From the NCBI GenBank assembly GCA_947174015.1, contig CAMWHJ010000011.1, forward strand, positions 1 to 63,485: a stretch of 63,485 nt of DNA, read 5' to 3'. Position numbers and translations under genes: made by a program. The stretch comes from an uncultured Lachnospiraceae bacterium (GTDB lineage: Bacteria > Bacillota > Clostridia > Lachnospirales > Lachnospiraceae). Each line of letters starts with the position of its first letter. Within the stretch, counting starts at the first letter, position 1. Under the pieces are notes generated by a model. That model saw only the letters and a program-made list of their open reading frames with translations, was not told the origin of the DNA and ran no database searches. Shown here one piece after another: positions 53,465-63,433 of this stretch.

Positions 53465-54142
53465 ATGAGAGCGTATTTAAGAACTATATTAACAGAGGGG
53501 GGTACCCTCACCACAGAGGAGATTATATTACATATTGTTGTGGCAGCAGTCATCAGTGCAGCTATTTATATATCCTATTGGTATACTCATGTGGGTACTA
53601 CTTACAGCAAGAAGTTTAATGTGTCCTTAGTGACTTTAACCATTTTGACAGCAACCGTTATGACGGTTATCGGTAATAATGTGGCATTATCCCTTGGTAT
53701 GGTAGGTGCATTGTCGATTGTGCGTTTCCGTACGGCAATCAAAGATTCCAGAGATACAACCTACATATTCTGGGCAATTATTGTGGGGATTTGCTGTGGC
53801 GTAGGTGATTATATGGTCGCAGCAGTAGGAACCGGTTTGGTATTTCTTGTATTGCTGATTTTAGGACGTGTCCGCAATGACAACAGAATTCTTTTGGTGG
53901 TAAGAGCTGCCAGAACCAAGGAGACGGAGTTAGAGGGAACGATCTCCACGTATTTCAACAATAAACCGGTATTAAAGGTAAAAAATACCACCGCAGATAC
54001 GGTAGAGCTGATTTATGAATTGACCAGCCGCACTTACAAAGAAAATTACAAAAAGGAATTAAGCATCACAGAGACTTTATATAGGTTGGACAAGGTGGAA
54101 TATGTAAATATTGTAACGCAAAGTGACGAAATCAGTGGGTGA
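53465..54142 (+). CDS. DUF4956 membrane protein
   Basis: A 225-aa integral membrane protein with four hydrophobic segments in its first 140 residues. It carries the DUF4956 core GNNVALSLGMVGALSIVRFR followed by TAIKDSRDTTYIFWAI. A soluble C-terminal domain follows. The molecular function is unknown. ATG53465 follows GAGGTGA by five bases. Its constant association with VTC and CotH genes suggests one membrane system. The stop overlaps the next gene's GTG. Confidence 0.88.
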   Translation: MRAYLRTILTEGGTLTTEEIILHIVVAAVISAAIYISYWYTHVGTTYSKKFNVSLVTLTILTATVMTVIGNNVALSLGMVGALSIVRFRTAIKDSRDTTYIFWAIIVGICCGVGDYMVAAVGTGLVFLVLLILGRVRNDNRILLVVRAARTKETELEGTISTYFNNKPVLKVKNTTADTVELIYELTSRTYKENYKKELSITETLYRLDKVEYVNIVTQSDEISG

Positions 54143-55668
54143 TAAACGTGACAAAAAATAAGTTGATATTTATGGTAACTGCTGTGGCAGTAATATTGCT
54201 TGCATGGTATTTTAAAGAAGTGGAAGATGAGGTTGGAAGGGCACGATATGATCAGGCAAGGGAGGAGTTTTCCGAAGAAGAACTGGGAGAGAAGCCCCAA
54301 AGTCAAAGTCTGGTGAGCCATCTGCCTCTGATTTCCATTGATACCAAAGGACAGCAGATTCCGGGAGATGCCATTTTGGATGAATATGGTACGGTGGCAG
54401 CAATTATGCCGGGCCCACAGGGACAGGACAGAATTGTGGCAGAGATGGAAGTGAGAGATAAAAAGAACAGTTGGCATAATCTGGAGGATAAGGCGGATTA
54501 TAAGGGAAATATTACAATACATATCCGGGGAAATTCCTCCCGAAACTTTGACAAGAAAAGTTATCGAATTGAACTCTTGAAAGATGGAAGTGATGTGAAA
54601 AAGGAAAAGGAATCCATTGCCGGGATGAATAAGGGCAGCAGCTACATTTTGAATGGTCCTTTTTTAGATAAGACTTTAATCCGCAATTATATGTGGATGA
54701 ATATTTCAGGACAACTGTTAAAGTATACCCCGGATGTACGCTTTTGCGAACTTACTTTAGACGGAGAATACCAGGGATTGTATGTGCTTATGGAGCCCAT
54801 TGAGGTATCGGAAGAGCGAGTGGCACTTTCCGAGTACACCTCCGGTGATCCGGTGTTAAGTTATATAATTCATTTGGAGACAAAGACAGAGCCTCAGTTA
54901 TCCATTGAGGAATTTGCGTTCTATACCAGAAGACTGGAAGAAAAGGGGAGGTATGAGATTACTTATCCCAAGGAAATCTACCTGACGGAGTCGGTAAAGG
55001 ATTATATTGTGACTGATTTCAGTGAGATTGAGCAGGTCATCTATTCTTATGAAGCAGGCAGTGATGATGAGTTTTATTTAGATTACATTGATGAGGATTC
55101 TTTTGTGGATTACTATATTATCAATGAATTGGTGGGAAACTCAGATGCATTTCTGGCATCCACATATTTTTATAAAGATGCCAGAGGAAAGCTTCATATC
55201 GGACCGGTGTGGGATTTTAATAACTGTCTGGATAACTTTTTCTACGAGCTGCCGGCAGAAGAATTTATTGTCTCAGAGCGGGGATGGTATTCACAGCTTA
55301 TGAAAAGTAAGCGGTTTGTAAATAAGGTACTCAGCAGATACAAAAAGTTAAGACAGGGAATTTTGTCTGATAAATATTTAACGGATTATATTCATGAGAC
55401 AGAACAGTGGATGGGAAGTGCCATTGACAGGAATTTTCAGGTATGGGGGTACAGCTTTGACTATACAAAGCTCACTGAGAATAATCGGAGAAGCCCGGAT
55501 GCAGGTGGGGATAAAACGCTGGAGGATGTAAATCCATCCAACTATCAGGAAGCAAATGAGATGATGGAATGGTATCTGCTGAAGCGCAGTGAGTGGCTGG
55601 ATGAAAATATAGAAACGCTGCTTCAATACTGCCAGGAATCGAAAAATGCAAATACCACATTATACTAG
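54139..55668 (+). CDS. CotH-like kinase family protein, membrane-anchored
   Basis: A 509-aa protein with one N-terminal membrane segment (about 7-24) and an extracellular CotH-like domain. Family sequence includes IRGNSSRNFDKKSYRIEL, YILNGPFLDKTLIRNY, GEYQGLYVLMEPIEV, DYYIINELVGNSDAFLAS and GPVWDFNNCLDNFF. CotH proteins are atypical kinases that phosphorylate spore-coat or surface proteins. The last motif differs from the common DWD form, so activity is uncertain. GTG54139 overlaps the DUF4956 stop; GTG54148 is an alternative. Confidence 0.85.
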   Translation: MINVTKNKLIFMVTAVAVILLAWYFKEVEDEVGRARYDQAREEFSEEELGEKPQSQSLVSHLPLISIDTKGQQIPGDAILDEYGTVAAIMPGPQGQDRIVAEMEVRDKKNSWHNLEDKADYKGNITIHIRGNSSRNFDKKSYRIELLKDGSDVKKEKESIAGMNKGSSYILNGPFLDKTLIRNYMWMNISGQLLKYTPDVRFCELTLDGEYQGLYVLMEPIEVSEERVALSEYTSGDPVLSYIIHLETKTEPQLSIEEFAFYTRRLEEKGRYEITYPKEIYLTESVKDYIVTDFSEIEQVIYSYEAGSDDEFYLDYIDEDSFVDYYIINELVGNSDAFLASTYFYKDARGKLHIGPVWDFNNCLDNFFYELPAEEFIVSERGWYSQLMKSKRFVNKVLSRYKKLRQGILSDKYLTDYIHETEQWMGSAIDRNFQVWGYSFDYTKLTENNRRSPDAGGDKTLEDVNPSNYQEANEMMEWYLLKRSEWLDENIETLLQYCQESKNANTTLY

Positions 55669-55745
55669 AAACAGAAATAGGAATTGCACACATGAAAGTC
55701 CCTTGGGAATGTGTGCAGGGAGGTTGTATAAATAAGGAGACAGCG

Positions 55746-57908
55746 ATGAAGAAATTTTTGATAAGTGCAGCAGCTGTGGGGGTTTTCCTTCTGGTACTGT
55801 TTTATGGTATTACCCGCTATGGATTCTACATACCATTATCAGAACATGAAATTCATAATAGCTTTGCAGTGCAGGGAAAAAGTTTTTATGTGAAAAGTTC
55901 CGATGGAGTGTGGGAAAAATTTGTGATTCAAGGGGTAGATCTGACGGCAAGTATGCCGGAACACACAGCTCATTCTTATGGAGCCACCAAGCGGGACTAC
56001 CTTAGGTGGATGGAAAAAATACAAGAGATGGGAGCCAATACCATACGAGTTTACCAGATTATGGATGATGATTTTTACAATGCATTGTATGAATTTAATA
56101 TGTTAAGAGAAGAGCCACTCTATCTCCTTCAGGGGATTAATGTCTATGACACAGTGAACTATGGTGCAGGAGATGCTTACAGGGAAGAATTTTTAGGAAA
56201 TTTACTGAAGGATGGCAGAACAGTGGTGGATATTATCCATGGAAAACGTGTGGTTGTGAACAATACCCATGGGGGAAGCGGAAATTATTTCAAGGATATA
56301 TCTGACTATGTATTGGGTTTCTTGGTGGGAACGGAATGGGGAACTGATGTGATTGCTTATACGAATATGCAGAAAGCATACAGCGGACAATATCAAGGGG
56401 ACTATTTTACCACAAGAGAGGATGCCACACCCTTTGAGGCAATGCTTGCTGAAGTTATGGATGCCATGGTTCGGTATGAAAGCGACAAATATGGCATGCA
56501 AAGACCTGTGGGCTTTATCAATGACCCGCAAAATGATCCCTTTGAGTATGCAGATTCCTATGATCGTGTTTTCGAAAAATTTGAAAAACCAACCGATGAA
56601 GTGGTTACTTATGCAAGACAGCTAAAAAAGTATAACCGGTTGGATGCTGAGAGAGTATTGGTGGGAGAAAAGAATCAGGCGGGTTGTTTTGCGGCATATC
56701 GCCTGTATGATTTTTGTGAAAATTTCTCAGAGTATTTGTCAGAAGAACAGAAAGAAACATTGGCAGAGGTTTTGAGCAGCATACATAAGGACAGAAGCTA
56801 TGACGGCTATCTGGATCTGCTGGGGGCTTATCACACCATGCCGGTGATTGCAGCAGGCTTTGGAATGTCCACCGCCAGAGGAATGGTATCCGGTATTTCT
56901 CAGGCTCCTTTGACAGAACAGCAGCAGGGAGCCGCCTTGCTTGCCGTCTATGATGATATGATAGCCGGAGGGTTTGCCGGAGGTTTTATCAGCAGCTGGC
57001 AGGATCAGTGGGAAAAGAAAAGCTGGAATACCGCTTATGCTCAGGATTTTGAGAATAATTATCTCTGGAAAGATGTTCAGACAGAGGGGCAGGGCTATGG
57101 ACTCATGGAATTTAACAGCAATACCTGTGAGATTGATGGTGATATTGGTGAATGGAAGAAAGAAGAGGAGGTGGTAAAAGCGGAAGGTATCACCTTGTCT
57201 GCCCGTATGGACGGAGAGGGATTGTGCCTGATGCTTCAAGGGGATCATCTGTCTATCGATACCCCTCTGTATATTCCCATTGATGTGACACCAAATAGTG
57301 GAAGTAAAGTTTTTGGGGAAAACGGACGGAATCTAAGCTTTGACAGAGAGGCAGATTTTCTGTTGTGTATCCAAGGAGAAAATAACACAAGACTGTTGGC
57401 TCATGCAAGATATGAGTCGGTGCGGGAGAATTTTTTAAGCCAGATTACAGGAGAGAATCCCTTTATCGAGTATCCTGAGAAAAACGAAGAGAGTTTTGTA
57501 CCTGTTCACATGGTAATGAAAAATATGACTATGGTGGCAGAATTAAATCATGATAACATGTACCTAAAGTACCTGCCCCTATGGGAAACCGGAAAACTGA
57601 ACTATGGCAATAATAATCCGGAAAGTGAGAATTACAATTCACAGGCAGACTTTTGTGCCGGAGAGGGGATAGAGATTCGTATCCCTTGGGCTATGTTGAA
57701 TTTTGCCAATCCGGTGCACCGTTTGGTTCATGGGGATTATTATGAAAATTATGGAGTGGACTTTCAGGAGATAAAGTCATTGGGACTTGGCATAGGCTAT
57801 GGCAAAGAGAAAATTTTAATGAAAGATTTTGTACTGAAATGGCAGATAAGTAATTATGAAGAACGATTGAAGCAGTCCTATTATCTGATTCAATCGTCAT
57901 GGAGGTAG
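55746..57908 (+). CDS. Membrane-anchored glycosidase-like protein
   Basis: A 720-aa extracellular protein with an N-terminal membrane anchor (about 4-24). Residues 35-450 look like a TIM-barrel glycoside-hydrolase-like domain (QGVDLTASMPEH, GANTIRVYQIMDDDFYNALY, GGFISSWQDQW). The C-terminal part (about 450-720) is beta-rich, with a DGDIGEW segment like carbohydrate-binding domains. I cannot place it in a GH family. ATG55746 has AAGGAG seven bases upstream. A role in trimming or processing the polymer is inferred from the neighbouring glycosyltransferase. Confidence 0.78.
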   Translation: MKKFLISAAAVGVFLLVLFYGITRYGFYIPLSEHEIHNSFAVQGKSFYVKSSDGVWEKFVIQGVDLTASMPEHTAHSYGATKRDYLRWMEKIQEMGANTIRVYQIMDDDFYNALYEFNMLREEPLYLLQGINVYDTVNYGAGDAYREEFLGNLLKDGRTVVDIIHGKRVVVNNTHGGSGNYFKDISDYVLGFLVGTEWGTDVIAYTNMQKAYSGQYQGDYFTTREDATPFEAMLAEVMDAMVRYESDKYGMQRPVGFINDPQNDPFEYADSYDRVFEKFEKPTDEVVTYARQLKKYNRLDAERVLVGEKNQAGCFAAYRLYDFCENFSEYLSEEQKETLAEVLSSIHKDRSYDGYLDLLGAYHTMPVIAAGFGMSTARGMVSGISQAPLTEQQQGAALLAVYDDMIAGGFAGGFISSWQDQWEKKSWNTAYAQDFENNYLWKDVQTEGQGYGLMEFNSNTCEIDGDIGEWKKEEEVVKAEGITLSARMDGEGLCLMLQGDHLSIDTPLYIPIDVTPNSGSKVFGENGRNLSFDREADFLLCIQGENNTRLLAHARYESVRENFLSQITGENPFIEYPEKNEESFVPVHMVMKNMTMVAELNHDNMYLKYLPLWETGKLNYGNNNPESENYNSQADFCAGEGIEIRIPWAMLNFANPVHRLVHGDYYENYGVDFQEIKSLGLGIGYGKEKILMKDFVLKWQISNYEERLKQSYYLIQSSWR

Positions 57909-57911
57909 AAC

Positions 57912-59030
57912 ATGCGGCAGGATATTGTAAATATGGTTGTCTACTTATATATTTTTATTTGTATTGCACTGCTGCTCTTTAACATTGCCTACATTCTTTA
58001 TTCTAAGCGGAAAGAGATTCATGCAAAAAAACGTATGGAACAGATGAAAAAAAGACAGCTTGCTTATATCAGTGGAGAATTTCAGAATAAGGAGTTTACA
58101 AAACGAGAGAAGAGAGCTCTGGTGGGCAAATTGAAAAAAATCCGGTATCTGATTGCCTTTGAGGAAGCTTTGAATGTGTGTGCAGAGGAGGTTTCCCTCA
58201 AGAAGGTCAATGAATATTTAGTAAAGTGCAGAGAGGTTATCTACGAGACGGCTTTGGAGTATGTAAAAAGACCTGCGATGGAACGGGCATATTTTGGCTA
58301 TTTTATTGCAACTCATATGGGAGATGTGTCAAAGAAATACCAGGGAATTGCAGAGTCATTATTGCTGTATTTTGCGGATTCCACTGTATATTGTCAGGAA
58401 AATGTGCTTCAGGCATTTTATGTACTGGGGGCAGAGGATGCATTAGATCAGGCTTTTGGTGTTATGAAGGATAGTGGTTATCGCCACCAATACCGTCTGA
58501 TTTCCGATGGTTTGCTGAGGTTTCGGGGAAACCAGTATGAATTGGCAGTGCGGTTGTGGAACAACCGAAGACGATATGAAGAATCGACCAGAATCGGTGT
58601 GATACAGTTTATGACCAGATTGTCAGAGGATTTTTCAGAGTATTTGCTGCCGGAACTGGCAGCTTTGGAGGGAGAGGAAAGCTTTGCTGTGATTCGTTAT
58701 TTTGGAAGCCATCACTGTCAGAAAGCAGAACCTGTTTTGATAGGGATTTTACAGCAACAGGACGAATTTTCTGTGCCTGCGGCGGCAGTCCTTGCCAATT
58801 ATCCCAGTGAATCAGTAAAAGATGCCTTAAAGCAGGCACTTAACAGTCCTCTTTGGTATGTGCGGAAAAATGCCGCAACCTCGCTATTGACCATCGGTCT
58901 TTCCAAAAAAGAACAGGAAAGCCTGAAAAACAGCGAAGACAGATATGCCAGAGAGATGTTTCTCTATGTACTGGAACTGCAGAGAAAGGAGAGGGAGAGA
59001 TATGACAAGAACGATCGTGGCAATTCTTAG
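57912..59030 (+). CDS. Membrane-anchored HEAT-repeat protein
   Basis: A 372-aa protein with one N-terminal membrane segment (about 8-30), a basic linker and an all-helical remainder. HEAT-like repeats are visible near the C-terminus (VPAAAVLANYPSESVKDALK and LWYVRKNAATSLLTIG). Proteins of this form often assist a neighbouring glycosyltransferase in exopolysaccharide operons, as scaffolds on the membrane. It starts 3 nt after the glycosidase-like gene and overlaps the glycosyltransferase by 29 nt. Confidence 0.82.
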   Translation: MRQDIVNMVVYLYIFICIALLLFNIAYILYSKRKEIHAKKRMEQMKKRQLAYISGEFQNKEFTKREKRALVGKLKKIRYLIAFEEALNVCAEEVSLKKVNEYLVKCREVIYETALEYVKRPAMERAYFGYFIATHMGDVSKKYQGIAESLLLYFADSTVYCQENVLQAFYVLGAEDALDQAFGVMKDSGYRHQYRLISDGLLRFRGNQYELAVRLWNNRRRYEESTRIGVIQFMTRLSEDFSEYLLPELAALEGEESFAVIRYFGSHHCQKAEPVLIGILQQQDEFSVPAAAVLANYPSESVKDALKQALNSPLWYVRKNAATSLLTIGLSKKEQESLKNSEDRYAREMFLYVLELQRKERERYDKNDRGNS

Positions 59031-60408
59031 TGTGATAAATATATTCTTTCTCATATATCTATTGATTTATGCCACCTATCTATTTGCGTCTGTGGTGGTG
59101 GGAGCATGGAAACTGTATTGTCAGGAGAAAATGCGCCAGATTAAAAATGAGATTCGCCATGAATACTATTTTCCCATATCCATTTTAGTGCCGGCATATA
59201 ACGAAGAGGTTACCATTGTGGAGAGTGTGGAGTCCCTTATGAATCTGGATTACAAATTGTATGAAATTATAGTGGTTGATGACGGTTCCAAGGATGATAC
59301 TGCTGCCAAGCTGATAAAGCATTTTGATTTGCACCTGGTAGACAGACCCATTCGGAAAAGTCTGCCTTGTAAAGAAGTAAAAGAAATTTATGAATCTGAG
59401 GGGGAAAAAGTGAAGCTTACGCTGATTCGGAAAAAAAACGGCGGCAAGGGAGATTCTCTGAATATGGGAATCAATGCCAGCCAGTATCCTTATTTTGTAT
59501 GTATTGATGCAGATTCCATGCTTCAGAGAGATTCCTTAAAGCGAATTGTCCAGCCGGTGATGGAGGATGATAAAACAGTGGCAGTGGGCGGTTTGATTCG
59601 TGTGGCTCAATGTATTATGCTGGAAAAGGGAGAAGTGGTAGGGTATCGTCTGCCTTGGAATATGCTGATGTGTATGCAGGTAATGGAATACGATCGCTCT
59701 TTTTTGGCATCCAGAATCCTGCTGGACCAGTTTAATGGAAATCTGATTATTTCCGGTGCATTTGGTCTATTTAAAAAGGACATCATCATTTCTGCCGGAG
59801 GCTATGACTGCACCACATTAGGGGAGGATATGGAGCTGGTGGTAAGGATTCATAAATATTGTAAAAATAATCAAATACCTTATACCATTCGCTATGAGCC
59901 TAATGCCATTTGCTGGAGTCAGGCACCGGGCAGTTTAAAGGATTTGCGAAAACAGAGAAGACGCTGGCATTTGGGACTGTTTCAGAGTCTTGTTCACCAC
60001 AGAGATATCTGCCTTAAGAACCGTTTTGGTTCGGTGGGATCACTGTCTTACTTGTATTATCTGCTTTATGAACTGATGTCTCCGTTTATTGAACTGTTTG
60101 GCTGGGGTACTATGATAATTTCTGTTTTCTTTGGGGTTTTAAATGTACCATTTATGATTAGTTTTTACTTGTTGTATGCGTTGTATTGTGCCGTCTTGTC
60201 CATCACTGCATTTTTCCAGCGTATTTATACCCAGAATCTTAAGATTTCCCGGCTGGATGTGGCAAAAGCTATGGTGCTTTGTGTTGTGGAAAATGTGTTC
60301 TTTCGAATGGTGATGGATTTTATTCGTGTCACAGCATTTGTAGGCTATCGCAAGAAAAAAGGGGAGTGGGGAAGCATCAAAAGAGTAAAAAATGATGAAC
60401 TTTCCTAA
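59002..60408 (+). CDS. Processive family 2 glycosyltransferase
   Basis: A 468-aa membrane glycosyltransferase of the cellulose/hyaluronan/poly-GlcNAc synthase type. It has an N-terminal membrane segment (about 5-32). The GT2 domain shows D93-D94 (VVDDGS), the DxD motif D169-A-D171, the catalytic base region G274-E275-D276 and Q318-R-R-R-W322 (QxxRW). At least three C-terminal membrane segments follow (about 340-440). There is no PilZ domain, so it is not directly c-di-GMP gated in the BcsA manner. ATG59002 follows GAGGGAG. It is the last gene of the operon; the sugar cannot be told from sequence. Confidence 0.93.
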   Translation: MTRTIVAILSVINIFFLIYLLIYATYLFASVVVGAWKLYCQEKMRQIKNEIRHEYYFPISILVPAYNEEVTIVESVESLMNLDYKLYEIIVVDDGSKDDTAAKLIKHFDLHLVDRPIRKSLPCKEVKEIYESEGEKVKLTLIRKKNGGKGDSLNMGINASQYPYFVCIDADSMLQRDSLKRIVQPVMEDDKTVAVGGLIRVAQCIMLEKGEVVGYRLPWNMLMCMQVMEYDRSFLASRILLDQFNGNLIISGAFGLFKKDIIISAGGYDCTTLGEDMELVVRIHKYCKNNQIPYTIRYEPNAICWSQAPGSLKDLRKQRRRWHLGLFQSLVHHRDICLKNRFGSVGSLSYLYYLLYELMSPFIELFGWGTMIISVFFGVLNVPFMISFYLLYALYCAVLSITAFFQRIYTQNLKISRLDVAKAMVLCVVENVFFRMVMDFIRVTAFVGYRKKKGEWGSIKRVKNDELS

Positions 60409-60455
60409 GATTTCCAAAAAATTTGTTTATTTTGCTTTATAAAAGTGAATAACTT

Positions 60456-60464
60456 TGGTATAAT
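60456..60464 (+). promoter_or_regulatory. Extended -10 promoter of the PBP gene
   Basis: TGG followed by TATAAT, 33 nt upstream of the ATG. The -35 region is poor (TTTATA at 60437-60442, 16-bp spacer), which is common with an extended -10. Confidence 0.55.
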
Positions 60465-60497
60465 GTGTTATGGTGTTACCAAAATAAGGAGGTAGAG

Positions 60498-63254
60498 ATG
60501 AATTATAGTAAAAGTAAGACTTCCAAAAAACAGAAAGCCTTAACATCAAAAAAGGCCAAAGTAGGAAAACGTTTCTTTGTAACTTTTTTTAAGGCAATGG
60601 TTATCTGTGTGTTGGCACTTGTGATATTTGGTGCCTGTGCAGGTTTTGGAGTCATGAAAGGAATTATTGACAGTGCACCGGCGATTTCTGAAATCAATGT
60701 AGTGCCAACAGGGTATTCTACGTTTGTATATGACCAGGAGGGAAATGAGTTAGTGAAGCTGGTAGCTCAGAATTCCAACCGTATTCCTGTGTCCATTGAT
60801 AAAATACCCAAGAATCTGCAGAATGCCTTTGTGGCAATAGAGGACGAACGGTTTTATGAACACAATGGAATTGATATTCGGGGAATTATCAGAGCCGGTG
60901 TCAATGGTATAAAGAATGGTTTTCATTTTTCCGAGGGTGCCAGTACCATTACCCAGCAGTTGATTAAAAATAATGTTTTTACGGAGTGGGTCGATGGAGA
61001 ATCTGATGTGGAAAAGGTAAAAAGAAAACTTCAGGAGCAGTATCTTGCCATTGAATTAAGCAAGGTAATGAGCAAAGAAGAGGTTCTGGAAAATTACTTA
61101 AACACCATTAACTTAGGACAGAACACTTTGGGAGTACAGGCGGCATCGAAGCGGTATTTTAACAAGGATGTATCAGAGCTTAACATCTCCGAGTGTGCCG
61201 TTATTGCGGCAATTACCCAGAACCCTTCCAAGTATAACCCGATCTCACATCCAGAGTATAATATAGAGAGACGGCAAAAGGTATTGGAGCATATGAAAGA
61301 ACAGGGTTATATTACCCAGGAGGAATATAATGCTGCTGTTCAGGACAATGTATATGACAGAATTCAGGTGGTCAATAAGGATACAGAAGAGAAAACCATT
61401 TACAGCTATTATGTGGATGAGGTTACAGAAGAGGTTATGAAGGATTTGCAGGAGCAGCTGGGATATACCAGTACACAGGCTTACTATGCACTGTACAGCG
61501 GTGGTTTGAAGATTTATACCGTACAGGATGCGGCAATCCAGAAGATTTGTGATGAAGAGTTTGCCAACCCGGACAATTATCCGGCAGGAACTAAGGTATC
61601 ACTTTCCTATGAATTGTCTGTAGAGACTGCATCTGGGGAAATTGTGAATCACAGTGTTCAGATGTTGGAGCAATATTTTAAGGAAACGGAGGGCAAGAAC
61701 TTTGATCTGGTATTTTCCAGTGAAGAGGAGGCTCGTTCCTATGTGGAGAAATATAAGGCAGCTCACTTAAACAATACAGACAGGGTGATTGGTGAGAAGA
61801 TCAATATTACACCACAGCCACAGTGTTCCTTTACCATTATGGATCAGCACACCGGCTATGTGAAAGCAGTGGTAGGCGGACGAGGTGTAAAGGAAGCCAG
61901 TCTTACATTAAATCGTGCCACAAACACAGTACGTCAGCCAGGTTCCACCTTTAAGGTGGTGGCAGCCTATGCAGGAGCTTTGGATGCCGGTGGCATGACT
62001 CTGGCAACGGTTCAGGATGACACAGAGTATTATTATTCCAATGGGCGTAAAGTAAGCAACTGGTACAGCAGCGGCTACAAGGGCTTATGTACCTTGCGTT
62101 ATGGTATTGAGCAGTCTCTGAATATTGTGGCAGTGAAAACCCTTACGGATATTACACCTCAGTTAGGCTTTAATTACCTGAAAAACTTTGGATTTACCAC
62201 ACTGGTAGAGCGGAGAGAAACTGCAAACGGCGGTGTGGAATCTGATGTGATACAGGCCTTGGCACTGGGCGGTGTAACAGACGGAGTAAAAAATATTGAA
62301 CTGAATGCATCTTATGCAGCTTTGGCCAATGGCGGAACATATATTAAACCAATTTACTATACCAAGATTTTAGACAAGGACGGCAAAGTATTGCTGGAAA
62401 ATATTCCTCAGACCACTCAGGTGGTAAAGGCAACCACAGCTTATCTGCTGACAGATGCCATGAAAGATGTGGTAACAAAAGGTACCGGTGGAGCAGTCGC
62501 TTTCTCGGGACAAAAGATTGCAGGTAAGACAGGTACCACCTCCAGCAATAAAGACGTATGGTTTGCAGGTTATACCCCCTATTATACGGCAACAGTATGG
62601 GCAGGTTATGATAATAACTTATCCCTTGAGGGAGATGAGAAGAATTTTCATAAGAGAATCTGGAAGAATATTATGTCCAGAGTACATGAAGGTTTGGAGG
62701 AAAAGGAGTTCGAGAAACCAGAGGGGATTGTCACAGCCACCGTTTGTAAGAAATCCGGAAAACTGGCACGGTCTGGTCTTTGTGACTGTGATCCTAGAGG
62801 AAGTCAGATGATTACGGAAATTTTTGCAGAGGGAACGGTACCTTCGGAATATTGTGATGTTCATGTGAGAACTAATATTTGCACTATGTCGGGTGCTATT
62901 GCCACAGAGTATTGTCCTTTTGTACAGCAGTCAGGTCAGGTTTATATTGTCAGACCCAATAGCAGTTATGTAACACATTCCGATGGGAGTAAGACGAAAG
63001 GATATACGGCGGATTCCCCATATGAGCTTTCTTCATCAGGCACATGCCCTCTCCATGGAGGAACCGGAGTGATGCCACCGAATCAGGTACAATGGCCGCC
63101 GCAGGGCACTGAACAGCAGCCACAGGAAACCCAGCCGGAGCAGCCACAACAGCCGGCACAACAGGAGCCTGCACCAGAGGAAGTTATGCCGTCAGAGAGT
63201 ATGGGAGTCGACAGCGATGTGATTGATCAGTCCACGGGGCTTCCGGTGGAATAG
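60498..63254 (+). CDS. Class A penicillin-binding protein (PBP1A type)
   Basis: A bifunctional peptidoglycan glycosyltransferase/transpeptidase of 918 aa. The cytoplasmic N-terminus is rich in lysine and serine, and a membrane segment follows at about 37-58. The GT51 domain has E115 in AIEDERFYEHNG and GASTITQQLIKN. The transpeptidase has SxxK at S483-K486, SxN at S540-N542 and KTG at 677-679. The C-terminus carries cysteine-containing segments and a P/Q/E-rich tail (about 860-900), probably in the wall. AAGGAGG precedes ATG60498. Confidence 0.96.
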   Translation: MNYSKSKTSKKQKALTSKKAKVGKRFFVTFFKAMVICVLALVIFGACAGFGVMKGIIDSAPAISEINVVPTGYSTFVYDQEGNELVKLVAQNSNRIPVSIDKIPKNLQNAFVAIEDERFYEHNGIDIRGIIRAGVNGIKNGFHFSEGASTITQQLIKNNVFTEWVDGESDVEKVKRKLQEQYLAIELSKVMSKEEVLENYLNTINLGQNTLGVQAASKRYFNKDVSELNISECAVIAAITQNPSKYNPISHPEYNIERRQKVLEHMKEQGYITQEEYNAAVQDNVYDRIQVVNKDTEEKTIYSYYVDEVTEEVMKDLQEQLGYTSTQAYYALYSGGLKIYTVQDAAIQKICDEEFANPDNYPAGTKVSLSYELSVETASGEIVNHSVQMLEQYFKETEGKNFDLVFSSEEEARSYVEKYKAAHLNNTDRVIGEKINITPQPQCSFTIMDQHTGYVKAVVGGRGVKEASLTLNRATNTVRQPGSTFKVVAAYAGALDAGGMTLATVQDDTEYYYSNGRKVSNWYSSGYKGLCTLRYGIEQSLNIVAVKTLTDITPQLGFNYLKNFGFTTLVERRETANGGVESDVIQALALGGVTDGVKNIELNASYAALANGGTYIKPIYYTKILDKDGKVLLENIPQTTQVVKATTAYLLTDAMKDVVTKGTGGAVAFSGQKIAGKTGTTSSNKDVWFAGYTPYYTATVWAGYDNNLSLEGDEKNFHKRIWKNIMSRVHEGLEEKEFEKPEGIVTATVCKKSGKLARSGLCDCDPRGSQMITEIFAEGTVPSEYCDVHVRTNICTMSGAIATEYCPFVQQSGQVYIVRPNSSYVTHSDGSKTKGYTADSPYELSSSGTCPLHGGTGVMPPNQVQWPPQGTEQQPQETQPEQPQQPAQQEPAPEEVMPSESMGVDSDVIDQSTGLPVE

Positions 63255-63323
63255 ACAAGATAGAATGTAATGGTAAAGATACAAAACAGTTACGATAAAA
63301 TTTATAGCAGTGAGGATTACACC

Positions 63324-63365
63324 AACAGCCAGTGGTTTGCCACTGGCTGTTATATGTATTCTTTT
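63324..63365 (+). terminator. Terminator of the PBP gene
   Basis: AACAGCCAGTGG (63324-63335) pairs perfectly with CCACTGGCTGTT (63340-63351) around a TTTG loop. A T-rich but interrupted tail follows. Confidence 0.75.
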
Positions 63366-63433
63366 CCATGTAATTGTTTCATGATATAATTACAACAAGC
63401 AAATTCACAATCTTATCTGCTTATTGACAGTTT

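Noticed and set aside
59002-60408. Cellulose synthase BcsA
   Set aside because: The GT2 motifs fit, but there is no PilZ domain and no BcsB partner, so the polymer cannot be named.
63324-63351. GCCACTGG resembling a B12 box
   Set aside because: It is one arm of a perfect 12-bp terminator hairpin after the PBP gene.
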